Source of the DNA: an uncultured Alistipes sp.
GTDB taxonomy: Bacteria; Bacteroidota; Bacteroidia; Bacteroidales; Rikenellaceae
Assembly: GCA_958449275.1 (NCBI GenBank)
Contig: CAUDHE010000069.1
Span: 1-12,774, forward strand
Direction: 5' to 3'
DNA length: 12,774 bases
In this document: piece after piece, positions 1-6,935 of the stretch
Position numbering within the stretch: the first letter of the stretch is position 1
How the letters are laid out: each line of letters starts with the position of its first letter
Notes under the pieces: model-generated
Told to the model about the DNA's origin: nothing
What the model saw: the letters and a program-made list of their open reading frames with translations, nothing else
The model's database searches: none
Translations under genes and position numbers: made by a program

Positions 1-30
1 ACAATAGGAAAAAGTAAAAACGTAATATAA

Positions 31-1704
31 ATGGCAGACGAAAAAATCATCTTCTCGATGGTGGGCGTGTCGAAAACGTTCACCAATCAAAAGAGAGTTC
101 TCAACAACATCTATCTCTCGTTCTTCTACGGTGCCAAGATCGGTATAATCGGTCTCAACGGATCGGGTAAGTCGACTTTGATGAAGATCATCGCGGGTAT
201 CGACAAGAATTATCAGGGCGAGGTCGTTTTCGCCCCCGGGTATTCGGTGGGTTATCTCGAGCAGGAGCCTCGACTCGACGATTCGAAGACCGTGAAGCAG
301 GTCGTGGAGGAGGGATGCGCCGCCACCGTGGCGTTGCTCAAGGAGTACGAGGATATCAACATGAAGCTGTGCGAGCCCATGTCGGACGACGAGATGAACA
401 GACTGATCGAGCGTCAGGGCGAATTGTACGAGCAGATCGACCACGTGAACGGCTGGGAGCTGGACAGTGTGCTGGAGCGTGCGATGGATGCGTTGCGATG
501 CCCCGATCCCGACCAAAGCGTGAAAGTGCTGTCGGGCGGCGAGCGTCGTCGCGTGGCGTTGTGCCGTCTGTTGTTGCAGCAGCCCGACGTGTTGTTGCTC
601 GACGAGCCTACCAACCACCTCGACGCCGAGAGCATCGACTGGCTCGAACAGCATCTGCAACAATATAAGGGTACGGTCATAGCCGTGACGCACGATCGTT
701 ATTTCTTGGACAACGTGGCGGGCTGGATCCTCGAACTCGACCGCGGCGAGGGTATTCCGTGGAAAGGGAACTATTCGGGCTGGCTCGATCAGAAGACCAA
801 GCGTCTGGCTATGGAGGAGAAGCAGGAGAGCAAACGCCGCAAGACGCTGGAGCGCGAGCTGGAGTGGGTGCGTATGTCGCCTTCGGGCCGTCGTGCCAAG
901 AGCAAGGCGCGTCTGTCGGCATACGACAAGATGCTGAACGAGGATGTGAAGCAGAAGGAGGAGAAGCTGGAGATATTCATCCCCAACGGCCCGCGTTTGG
1001 GCGACGTGGTGATCGAGGCTCACGATGTGAAGAAGGTCTTCGGCGACCGCATACTGTATGAAGGACTCAATTTCTCGCTGCCGCCCGCGGGCATAGTCGG
1101 CGTAATAGGTCCCAACGGTACCGGAAAGACCACCCTTTTCCGCATGATTATGGGACTGGAGCAGCCCACCGAGGGTACTTTCACCGTAGGGCAGACCGTG
1201 AAACTCGCCTATGTGGATCAACAGCACAAATCGATAGATCCCGAAAAGAGCGTTTACGAGGTGATCTCGCAGAACAGCGATCTGATAACGCTGGGTAACC
1301 GTCAAATCCCGTCGCGTGCCTACGTGGCGCGCTTCAACTTCTCGGGTGCCGATCAGGAGAAAAAGTGCGGCATGCTGTCGGGCGGCGAGCGCAACCGCTT
1401 GCATCTGGCTCTCGCACTCAAGGAGGAGGGCAACGTACTGCTGCTCGACGAGCCGACCAACGATATCGATGTGAATACGTTGCGCGCGTTGGAGGAGGGA
1501 CTCGAGAATTTCGCGGGTTGCGCCGTGGTGATCTCGCACGACCGTTGGTTCCTCGACCGTATAGCCACGCATATCCTCTCGTTCGAAGGCGATTCAAAAG
1601 TCGTGTTCTATGAAGGTTCGTACAGCGAGTACGAGGAGTGGAAACGCGCGCAGGGCGAGGACACCGCGCCCAAGAGAGTGAAGTACAAGAAACTTATGGA
1701 GTAA
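31..1704 (+). CDS. ettA: Energy-dependent translational throttle protein EttA (ABC-F ATPase)
   Basis: ABC-F proteins are soluble twin-ATPase factors that bind the ribosomal E site; EttA gates the first steps of elongation according to the ADP/ATP ratio. The 557-residue length fits the family (about 555). Domain 1 has Walker A GLNGSGKST (41-49), an insertion around 95-145 that matches the EttA arm, signature LSGGE (167-171), Walker B DEPTNHLD (191-198, catalytic Glu192) and switch His221. A charged linker (about 250-315) leads to domain 2, with Walker A GPNGTGKTT (360-368), LSGGE (449-453), DEPTNDID (473-480, Glu474) and His503. The C-terminal stretch from HDRWFLDRIATHIL onward is characteristic of EttA rather than Uup or YheS. 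No transmembrane domain is present. All nucleotide-binding motifs look intact. Only 30 bases precede the start; they are A-rich with no Shine-Dalgarno, as is usual in Bacteroidota, and the promoter is outside the window. Confidence 0.96.
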   Translation: MADEKIIFSMVGVSKTFTNQKRVLNNIYLSFFYGAKIGIIGLNGSGKSTLMKIIAGIDKNYQGEVVFAPGYSVGYLEQEPRLDDSKTVKQVVEEGCAATVALLKEYEDINMKLCEPMSDDEMNRLIERQGELYEQIDHVNGWELDSVLERAMDALRCPDPDQSVKVLSGGERRRVALCRLLLQQPDVLLLDEPTNHLDAESIDWLEQHLQQYKGTVIAVTHDRYFLDNVAGWILELDRGEGIPWKGNYSGWLDQKTKRLAMEEKQESKRRKTLERELEWVRMSPSGRRAKSKARLSAYDKMLNEDVKQKEEKLEIFIPNGPRLGDVVIEAHDVKKVFGDRILYEGLNFSLPPAGIVGVIGPNGTGKTTLFRMIMGLEQPTEGTFTVGQTVKLAYVDQQHKSIDPEKSVYEVISQNSDLITLGNRQIPSRAYVARFNFSGADQEKKCGMLSGGERNRLHLALALKEEGNVLLLDEPTNDIDVNTLRALEEGLENFAGCAVVISHDRWFLDRIATHILSFEGDSKVVFYEGSYSEYEEWKRAQGEDTAPKRVKYKKLME

Positions 1705-1719
1705 TAGCAATCGAATTTT

Positions 1720-1749
1720 AATAATGTTGAACCGTTATTCAATAATATT
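1720..1749. repeat. AT-rich inverted repeat between ettA and hisS
   Basis: Arms 1720-1731 (AATAATGTTGAA) and 1738-1749 (TTCAATAATATT) pair over 12 positions with one mismatch and one G-T wobble around a 6-nt loop. The core TTGAA/TTCAA is perfect. It starts 15 nt after the ettA stop. No T-run follows on the plus strand, so it is not a classical intrinsic terminator. It could be a weak terminator, an mRNA 3' end stabiliser, or chance in AT-rich DNA. Confidence 0.4.
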
Positions 1750-1800
1750 AAAACGATGCTCGATATTGTTGAAGTCGGAATTAACAAAGTAAAAAATATA

Positions 1801-3144
1801 ATGGCACAGAAACCTTCAATACCCAAAGGTACCCGCGACTTCTCGCCCGCCGAGATGATGCGCCGCACCTATATTTTCGAAACCGTAAAGGGTGTATTCC
1901 GAACATACGGATTCGCGCCGCTGGAGACGCCCGCGATGGAGAACTTGTCTACCCTGTTGGGCAAATACGGCGACGAGGGCGACAAGTTGCTTTTCAAGAT
2001 TCTCAATTCGGGCGACTATGCGGCCGGACTCGCCGATGCTGAGGTGCGCTCGGCATCGCGGATCTGCGAAAAGGGTCTGCGTTACGACCTGACCGTTCCT
2101 TTTGCCCGTTACGTGGTTCAGCATCAGGGTGAAATAACATTCCCGTTCAAGCGTTACCAAATACAGCCCGTATGGCGTGCCGACCGTCCGCAGAAAGGAC
2201 GTTACCGCGAATTCTATCAGTGCGACGTAGATGTCATAGGTTCACGCTCGCTGCTCAACGAAGTGGAGCTCGTCGAGATAGTGGAGCGAGTTTTCGGGAA
2301 ACTGGGCATCGGCGTGACGCTTAAGATGAACAACCGCAAGATTCTGTACGGCATTGCCGAGACCATAGGCCATGCCGACAAGATGATCGATATCACGGTA
2401 GCCATCGACAAGCTGGAGAAGATAGGCATCGACAACGTGAAGGCCGAACTTGCCGAGCGAGGGCTCGACGATGCGGCGATAGCCAAGTTGCAACCGATAC
2501 TCGAACTGAGCGGTGCCAACGACGAGAAATTGGCGAAGTTGCGCGAGGTTATGGGAGGTTCGGAGACGGGACTGCGCGGCGTGGAGGAGATGACCGAGAT
2601 ATTCGGTTACGTGAAGTCGCTCGGCATAACGCTTCCCATTGAACTCGACTTGTCGCTGGCACGCGGTTTGAACTACTATACGGGCGCCATATTCGAGGTG
2701 AAAGCCAACGATTTCGCCATAGGATCGATCTGTGGCGGAGGCCGTTACGACGACCTGACCGGAATATTCGGCATGCCCGAAACCTCGGGAGTGGGAATAT
2801 CGTTCGGTGCCGACCGCATTTACGACGTTATGGTAGGTCTCGATCTATTCCCCGAGGAGGTGAATTTCGCCACCAAGGTGTTGTTCGTCAACCTCGGCGC
2901 CGAGGAGTGCATGGCTTCGCTCGGAATGATACGAGCCTTGCGCGATCGGGGCGTGGCGGCGGAGATCTATCCCGAGACCGCGAAGATGAAGAAGCAGATG
3001 GAGTATGCCAATCGCCGCATGATACCCTACGTGGTCATAGTGGGCAGCAACGAACTGGAGTCGCGCGCCGCGACGGTGAAGAACATGCGCACGGGCGAGC
3101 AGTTCACAGTGTCGTTCGACGCTGTTTGCGACGAGCTGGCGTAA
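1801..3144 (+). CDS. hisS: Histidyl-tRNA synthetase (HisRS, class II)
   Basis: HisRS charges tRNA-His with histidine in the cytoplasm. The 447 residues carry the class II core: N-terminal GTRDF (10-14), motif 2 region RYDLTVP (94-100) and RADRPQKGRYREFYQCD (126-142), the histidine-specific HisA motif LARGLNYYTG (286-295), HisB-like GGGRYDDL (312-319), and motif 3 GVGISFGADRIYDV (330-343). A C-terminal anticodon-binding alpha/beta domain runs from about 355 to 445. I chose ATG 1801 because the protein then begins MAQKPSIPKGTRDF, as family members do. An in-frame ATG at 1756 would add 15 residues with no family support. The gene follows ettA by 96 nt on the same strand; no clear -33/-7 promoter is visible in that gap, so it may be co-transcribed with ettA or use a weak promoter. 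All catalytic motifs appear intact. Confidence 0.97.
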   Translation: MAQKPSIPKGTRDFSPAEMMRRTYIFETVKGVFRTYGFAPLETPAMENLSTLLGKYGDEGDKLLFKILNSGDYAAGLADAEVRSASRICEKGLRYDLTVPFARYVVQHQGEITFPFKRYQIQPVWRADRPQKGRYREFYQCDVDVIGSRSLLNEVELVEIVERVFGKLGIGVTLKMNNRKILYGIAETIGHADKMIDITVAIDKLEKIGIDNVKAELAERGLDDAAIAKLQPILELSGANDEKLAKLREVMGGSETGLRGVEEMTEIFGYVKSLGITLPIELDLSLARGLNYYTGAIFEVKANDFAIGSICGGGRYDDLTGIFGMPETSGVGISFGADRIYDVMVGLDLFPEEVNFATKVLFVNLGAEECMASLGMIRALRDRGVAAEIYPETAKMKKQMEYANRRMIPYVVIVGSNELESRAATVKNMRTGEQFTVSFDAVCDELA

Positions 3145-3193
3145 CCTGCTGCGGCCCTGTTGCGTGCGGTCGCAGACATTAAACGAAATCGTT

Positions 3194-4771
3194 ATGAAAA
3201 GGATATTGTTTTCGGTGGTTTTCATCGCCGCGGGCCTATGCGCATCGGCGCAGACGGACGATGCCGCGGAACAGCTTCAGAAACTCAACCGTTTCTATCG
3301 CTATCTGAACGGCATGTATGTCGACGATGTGGAGATGAAGCCTTTGGTGGAGAATGCCATTCGCGGCATGCTGTCGGAATTGGATCCGCATTCGGTGTAT
3401 CTCGATGCCGAGGAGATGCGTGTGCAGACCGAGGCTTTCGATGGAGGGTTCAGCGGCATAGGCATCGAATACAACATCCTCAACGACTCCATAATAGTGG
3501 TCAATACGGTGGTCAAAGGGCCTGCCGAGACGGTCGGACTCCGACCCAACGACCGCATAGTGGAGATCGACGACGAGAATGCCGTGGGATTGAAACGCAG
3601 CGACGTCCCGTCGCGCCTGCGCGGCCCGCGGGGATCGAAAGTAAAGATCGGCGTGGTGCGTCGCGGCGTACCCGAAGTGCTGAATTTCGACATTACGCGC
3701 GACAATATTCCGCTCAATACGGTGGATGCGGCGTTCAAGATCGACGATCGTACGGGATATATCAAGGTGAATCGTTTCGGGCGTACCACCATGCGTGAAT
3801 TTCGCGAGGCGATGGCTAAGATGGACGGAATCGAATCCCTGATTCTGGATCTGAGCGGCAACGGCGGCGGACTGCTCGATCAGGCCGTCGAGATGGCGGG
3901 ATACTTTCTGCCCGAAGGGGCTTTGGTGGTGTCGACCGAGGGGCGCGCCGTATCCCCCGAGCGTTATGCGTCGCCCCGAGGCGGCGAGTTCGACGGCCGT
4001 GTGGCGGTTCTCATAAACGAAAACTCCGCGTCGGCGAGCGAGATCGTGGCGGGAGCGTTGCAGGACTGGGATCGCGCGGTGATAGTCGGCCGCGACAGTT
4101 TCGGCAAGGGACTGGTGCAGCGTCAGGTGGCTTTGGGCGACGGTTCGGCCGTCAGGATAACTGTGGCGAGATATCACACTCCGACGGGACGCGTCATACA
4201 GCGTCCGTACGAAAAGGGACATAAGGAGGAGTATTACGAGTCGTTCGTGAACCGTCTGCGCGGCGAGAAGGTCGATTCGGCGGCGACGGCGGAATGCCCT
4301 CTCTACGAGACCATACGTTCGCATCGCAAGGTTTACGGCGGCGGAGGCATCGAGCCCGACATAAGGATCGAGACAGATACGACCGACATATCGGACTACA
4401 TGATGAAAGTGATGGCGCAAGGCGTCTACAACGATTTCATAATGACCTATATGGATCGTAATCGCGAGCGTTTGGCGGCGGAATATCCCGATTTCGGAGA
4501 GTTCGATGCGGGGTTTGCGTTCGGCGACGACGACATGAAGCGTTTGACGGATATGGCCGCCGAGAAAGGCGTGGAGTTCGACGAGGAGCAGTTCGCTCGG
4601 TCGCGGTCGTTGATGGAGAATCAGTTGACGGCCTTGGTCGCTCAGAGATTATACACTTCGTCGGAATTTTATCGTTATCTGAATCCCCGTGAAAATGAAT
4701 ACTTTATAAGGGCATTGCAGGTCGTGGGCGATCCCGACGGCTCGTATGAAGCGATTCTGAAGTTAGAATAA
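3194..4771 (+). CDS. Exported S41-family carboxyl-terminal processing protease with PDZ domain (CtpA-like)
   Basis: S41 proteases cleave proteins near the C-terminus with a Ser/Lys dyad, usually in the periplasm. The 525-residue product starts with a signal peptide (MKRILFSVVFIAAGLCASA, probable cut before Gln20). Cys16 lacks the small residue just before it that a lipobox needs, so lipoprotein export is unlikely. The N-terminal helical part holds the family-typical GMLSELDPHSVYL (58-70). A PDZ domain spans about 85-160. The S41 core contains SGNGGGLLDQA (221-231), nucleophile Ser280 in NENSASASE, and Lys305 in FGKG. The Ser-Lys spacing of 25 matches E. coli Prc. A tail of about 170 residues follows. 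ATG 3194 was chosen over an in-frame GTG at 3164 because it places the signal peptide at the N-terminus. The gene lies 49 nt after hisS. The substrate cannot be read from the sequence, and the exact subfamily is uncertain. Confidence 0.92.
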   Translation: MKRILFSVVFIAAGLCASAQTDDAAEQLQKLNRFYRYLNGMYVDDVEMKPLVENAIRGMLSELDPHSVYLDAEEMRVQTEAFDGGFSGIGIEYNILNDSIIVVNTVVKGPAETVGLRPNDRIVEIDDENAVGLKRSDVPSRLRGPRGSKVKIGVVRRGVPEVLNFDITRDNIPLNTVDAAFKIDDRTGYIKVNRFGRTTMREFREAMAKMDGIESLILDLSGNGGGLLDQAVEMAGYFLPEGALVVSTEGRAVSPERYASPRGGEFDGRVAVLINENSASASEIVAGALQDWDRAVIVGRDSFGKGLVQRQVALGDGSAVRITVARYHTPTGRVIQRPYEKGHKEEYYESFVNRLRGEKVDSAATAECPLYETIRSHRKVYGGGGIEPDIRIETDTTDISDYMMKVMAQGVYNDFIMTYMDRNRERLAAEYPDFGEFDAGFAFGDDDMKRLTDMAAEKGVEFDEEQFARSRSLMENQLTALVAQRLYTSSEFYRYLNPRENEYFIRALQVVGDPDGSYEAILKLE

Positions 4772-4781
4772 TTTCGAAACA

Positions 4782-4813
4782 TTTGAAAATCGGAAAAATT
4801 TTACATATTTTTG
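4782..4813 (+). promoter_or_regulatory. Bacteroidota-type promoter of the DUF3276 gene
   Basis: A -33 box TTTG (4782-4785), a 20-nt spacer and a -7 box TATTTTTG (4806-4813) match the Bacteroidota primary sigma consensus TTTG-N19-21-TAnnTTTG exactly. Transcription should begin near 4820, about 20 nt before the ATG at 4840. The palindrome TTTCGAAA (4772-4779) sits immediately upstream. The site begins 11 nt after the S41 stop codon, so the DUF3276-mnmA pair can be expressed independently of the protease. Confidence 0.8.
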
Positions 4814-4839
4814 GAAATAATTTAACAACCGATTTTCTT

Positions 4840-5145
4840 ATGGCCTCAGAATCTGCATTCGATCGACGTGAAATAAACGAAGGTTTCGGCGATTCGGTTT
4901 TCTCGAAGATGATAAAGGCGGGACACCGCACCTATTTTCTGGATGTGAAAACCACGCGCGCAAACGATTATTTTCTGACTATTACCGAATTGCGAAAGAA
5001 GATAACCTCGCGCGGCATAGAGAACGAGCGTAACAAGGTTTTCCTTTACAAAGAGGATTTCGAGAAATTCGCCGATTGTTTCGCCGAGACGCTGAAATTC
5101 GTGCGGGCAATGACCCGAAACGAGAGTGACGATTCGAAAGAATAA
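4840..5145 (+). CDS. DUF3276 family PUR-alpha-like DNA/RNA-binding protein
   Basis: A 101-residue basic/acidic protein matching the DUF3276 family of Bacteroidota and spirochaetes. These proteins adopt the PUR fold and, in Borrelia (BpuR), bind nucleic acid. Recognisable segments are SVFSKMIKAGHRTYFLDVKTTR (19-40, read as two overlapping strands), DYFLTITELRKK (43-54) and NKVFLYKEDFEKF (65-77). The tail is acidic and polar (NESDDSKE). The PUR fold normally works as a pair of repeats, so a single-repeat protein like this probably dimerises (inference). ATG 4840 is preferred because a promoter lies at 4782-4813; a TTG at 4783 in the same frame would lie inside the promoter. It is followed 21 nt later by mnmA, suggesting co-transcription. 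Its cellular target is unknown. Confidence 0.88.
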   Translation: MASESAFDRREINEGFGDSVFSKMIKAGHRTYFLDVKTTRANDYFLTITELRKKITSRGIENERNKVFLYKEDFEKFADCFAETLKFVRAMTRNESDDSKE

Positions 5146-5156
5146 CGAAAACAGTC

Positions 5157-5160
5157 GGAG
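5157..5160 (+). promoter_or_regulatory. Shine-Dalgarno-like GGAG before mnmA
   Basis: GGAG lies 6 nt before the ATG at 5167, a good distance for ribosome pairing. It supports this ATG over the out-of-frame ATG at 5162. It stands out because most genes in this window lack such a sequence. Confidence 0.45.
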
Positions 5161-5166
5161 AATGGA

Positions 5167-6180
5167 ATGGAAAAGGTCATATTAGGGTTCAGCGGCGGTA
5201 TCGACAGCGTTACTGCCGCTCGTTTTTTGTCGGAGCGCGGGTTCGGGGTCACGGCCTTGACGCTCGATACGACGGGCGATGCCGAGCTTGTGGAGCGCGC
5301 CCGCATCATGGCGTCCGAGGTCGGTGCGGAACATGTCGCGGCAGATGTACGGCAGTCGTTTTCGGAGGCGATAATCGATTACTTCGTCGACAGTTATGTA
5401 TCGGGACGTACGCCGTCGCCATGCGTGCGGTGCAATCCGCTCATAAAGTGGCGGTATTTGATTGAGGAGGCCGATCGGAGGGGTGTCCGTTTCGTTGCGA
5501 CCGGTCATTACTTCAATATCGTGGAGCACAACGGTCGATTTTACGCGGCGCGCGCCGACGATCGTACGAAAGATCAATCTTATTATTTGTGGGGATTGTC
5601 GCAAAGCGTGCTTTCGCGGGCGTTGACGCCTATGGGCCATGTAATTAAAAGCGAGATAAAAGCGCGCTTCGCCGATAAGCGCGAGAGTATGGGGCTGTGT
5701 TTTCTAAATGGTTGCGGTTGCCGCGAGTTCATTGAGCGGCACTACCCTGCCGCTCTGCATCGGGGCGATATCGTCGATACGCAAGGGCGCACGGTCGGCA
5801 GGCACGACGGCATAGCGTTCTACACGATCGGCCAAAAGCGAGGCTTGGACGGTGTGGTCGGACGGCCCGTGGTGGCGATCGACGTCGAGCGCAACAGACT
5901 GATTGTCGGCGAGGATTCGGATTTATATCATCGGACGCTCGAAATAGGCGAATGCAATATCGTAGACGAAGAGGAGTTTTTGACGGCATCGGACATAAAG
6001 GTCGCAATTCGTGGCGTGGGACGTAATCCCGAGGGGTATATGCTTGGAGCGGAGAGAATTGCAGGCGGTTATCGCATACGGCTCGACGGCGCGGCGTGGG
6101 CACCTGCTGCGGGGCAGCCTGTAGTGTTCTACCGAGGCGACCGCGTGATAGGCGGCGGAATCATGGAGAGGTATTATTAG
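5167..6180 (+). CDS. mnmA: tRNA-specific 2-thiouridylase MnmA
   Basis: MnmA adenylates and thiolates U34 of tRNAs for Lys, Glu and Gln, using sulfur relayed from a cysteine desulfurase. The 337-residue protein has an N-terminal PP-loop ATPase motif SGGIDS (9-14), the cysteine segment TPSPCVRCN (82-90), ATGHY (111-115), the tRNA/ATP segment KDQSYYLWGL (135-144), and ESMGLCF (173-179) with the second catalytic cysteine Cys178. The middle domain holds FYTIGQKRGL (218-227), followed by a C-terminal beta-barrel. By comparison with E. coli, Cys89 is the acceptor of the persulfide chemistry and Cys178 its partner. It is shorter than E. coli MnmA (about 368), mainly in the loop after the first strand (about residues 32-42). 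Extra cysteines at 86, 183 and 185 are notable. Bacteroidales often carry more than one MnmA paralogue, so which one this is stays open. It probably shares a transcript with the DUF3276 gene. Confidence 0.93.
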   Translation: MEKVILGFSGGIDSVTAARFLSERGFGVTALTLDTTGDAELVERARIMASEVGAEHVAADVRQSFSEAIIDYFVDSYVSGRTPSPCVRCNPLIKWRYLIEEADRRGVRFVATGHYFNIVEHNGRFYAARADDRTKDQSYYLWGLSQSVLSRALTPMGHVIKSEIKARFADKRESMGLCFLNGCGCREFIERHYPAALHRGDIVDTQGRTVGRHDGIAFYTIGQKRGLDGVVGRPVVAIDVERNRLIVGEDSDLYHRTLEIGECNIVDEEEFLTASDIKVAIRGVGRNPEGYMLGAERIAGGYRIRLDGAAWAPAAGQPVVFYRGDRVIGGGIMERYY

Positions 6181-6214
6181 AATGCTGTCGGGGGAGGCGT
6201 TGTCGGTTCGTATG

Positions 6215-6222
6215 TATCTTTG
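6215..6222 (+). promoter_or_regulatory. Isolated -7-like box TATCTTTG downstream of mnmA
   Basis: TATCTTTG matches TAnnTTTG exactly, but no TTTG or TTG lies 19-21 nt upstream. If active it would start a transcript near 6229 with a leader of about 95 nt before the DedA-type gene. It may be a weak second promoter or chance. Confidence 0.3.
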
Positions 6223-6257
6223 ATTGTGCCTCGGATACTCCTGCTGCGGTAAAATGC

Positions 6258-6283
6258 AAGCGAGTTTGCTTTTGCCCTCGCTT
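6258..6283. repeat. 7-bp perfect inverted repeat enclosing the -33 box
   Basis: AAGCGAG (6258-6264) and CTCGCTT (6277-6283) are exact reverse complements around a 12-nt loop, TTTGCTTTTGCC. The loop begins with the TTTG that serves as -33 box of the promoter at 6265-6296. This could be an operator, part of a dispersed promoter-bearing repeat, or a hairpin at the end of the mnmA transcript. Confidence 0.55.
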
Positions 6284-6296
6284 ATTAGTACCTTTG
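6265..6296 (+). promoter_or_regulatory. Bacteroidota-type promoter of the DedA-type gene and aroE
   Basis: TTTG (6265-6268), a 20-nt spacer and TACCTTTG (6289-6296) match the full -33/-7 consensus. The start of transcription is expected near 6303, about 20 nt before ATG 6324. The same geometry occurs at 4782-4813, which strengthens both calls. A second TTTG at 6271 is too close (14 nt) to act as the -33 box. Confidence 0.8.
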
Positions 6297-6323
6297 TGCA
6301 GAATAACGAAACGGAATCGAAAG

Positions 6324-6932
6324 ATGGATTGGGTAAAACGTTTGTACGATTGGATGCTGTCGTGGGGAAATTCGCGATGGGGGGCTTTGGCGCTGTTTTG
6401 TTTCGCGTTCGCGGAGTCGAGCTTTTTTCCGATACCGCCAGATGTGCTTCTTATTGCGTTGTGTCTCGGTGTCACGGCACGCTCGTTCCGTTATGCGGCC
6501 ATATGTCTTGCAGGCTCTGTCGCAGGGGCGATGGCGGGCTATGCGCTCGGATTCTTCATGTGGCAAAACACGGCGGGAGAATATACCGCGCTGGCTCAAT
6601 TCTTCTTCAATCACGTGTTCTCGATGGAGAGTTTTCTGAAAGTGGGAGCGCTGTACGACGAGTATAATTTCTGGATAGTATTCACGGCGGGATTCACTCC
6701 CCTGCCCTACAAGCTGTTTACGATAACGGGCGGATTGTTCCACATAAATTTCGTAATGTTCCTGCTGGCGTCGATGGTGTCGCGCGGATTGCGATTCTTC
6801 GTAATAGCATGGCTGATATGGCGGTTCGGTGCGCCGATCAAGCGGTTTATCGACAGGTATTTCAATCTGCTGGCCATAGCGTTCACCGTGCTCTTGATCG
6901 GTTCGTTCGTGCTGGTAGCCAAATTGTTGTAG
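6324..6932 (+). CDS. DedA/VTT-domain (YqaA-type) integral membrane protein
   Basis: A 202-residue hydrophobic protein of the SNARE-associated/VTT (DedA) superfamily, inner membrane. DedA proteins are linked to undecaprenyl-phosphate or phospholipid translocation and membrane homeostasis; the YqaA-type subgroup has no firmly assigned substrate. Visible elements are the re-entrant-loop signature FAESSFFPIPPDVLL (28-42), a Gly/Ala-rich helix AGSVAGAMAGYALGFF (63-78), a second re-entrant loop AGFTPLPYKLFTITGG (122-137), conserved SRGLRFF (153-159) with two arginines, and a C-terminal membrane helix (about 182-200). Paired half-motifs ESSFFPIPPD and GFTPLPYK indicate the inverted-repeat topology. 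ATG 6324 was chosen because the promoter at 6265-6296 lies in the longer upstream reading frame, which overlaps mnmA. aroE starts 3 nt after its stop, so the two are almost certainly co-transcribed. Confidence 0.87.
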   Translation: MDWVKRLYDWMLSWGNSRWGALALFCFAFAESSFFPIPPDVLLIALCLGVTARSFRYAAICLAGSVAGAMAGYALGFFMWQNTAGEYTALAQFFFNHVFSMESFLKVGALYDEYNFWIVFTAGFTPLPYKLFTITGGLFHINFVMFLLASMVSRGLRFFVIAWLIWRFGAPIKRFIDRYFNLLAIAFTVLLIGSFVLVAKLL

Positions 6933-6935
6933 AAT

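Noticed and set aside
1764..1771. TATTGTTG as a -7 box for hisS
   Set aside because: One mismatch to TAnnTTTG and no TTTG/TTG 19-21 nt upstream.
3164..3193. GTG start adding 10 residues to the S41 protease
   Set aside because: It would bury the signal peptide behind a polar extension; ATG 3194 gives a standard Sec signal.
3145..3193. Possible stem CTGCG/CGCAG in the hisS-S41 gap
   Set aside because: Only 5 bp with a 17-nt loop and no T-run; too weak to call a terminator.
3236..4420. A 394-codon antisense frame over the S41 protease gene
   Set aside because: Same cause: aligned antisense of a conserved coding region lacking TTA/CTA/TCA codons; no domain signal.
4783..4839. TTG start giving 19 extra residues to the DUF3276 protein
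   Set aside because: The codon lies within the -33 box of the promoter and upstream of the expected transcript start.
6096..6323. A 76-codon upstream extension of the DedA-type gene overlapping mnmA
   Set aside because: It would put the promoter, inverted repeat and expected transcription start inside the coding region, and the added Cys-rich sequence does not resemble the family.
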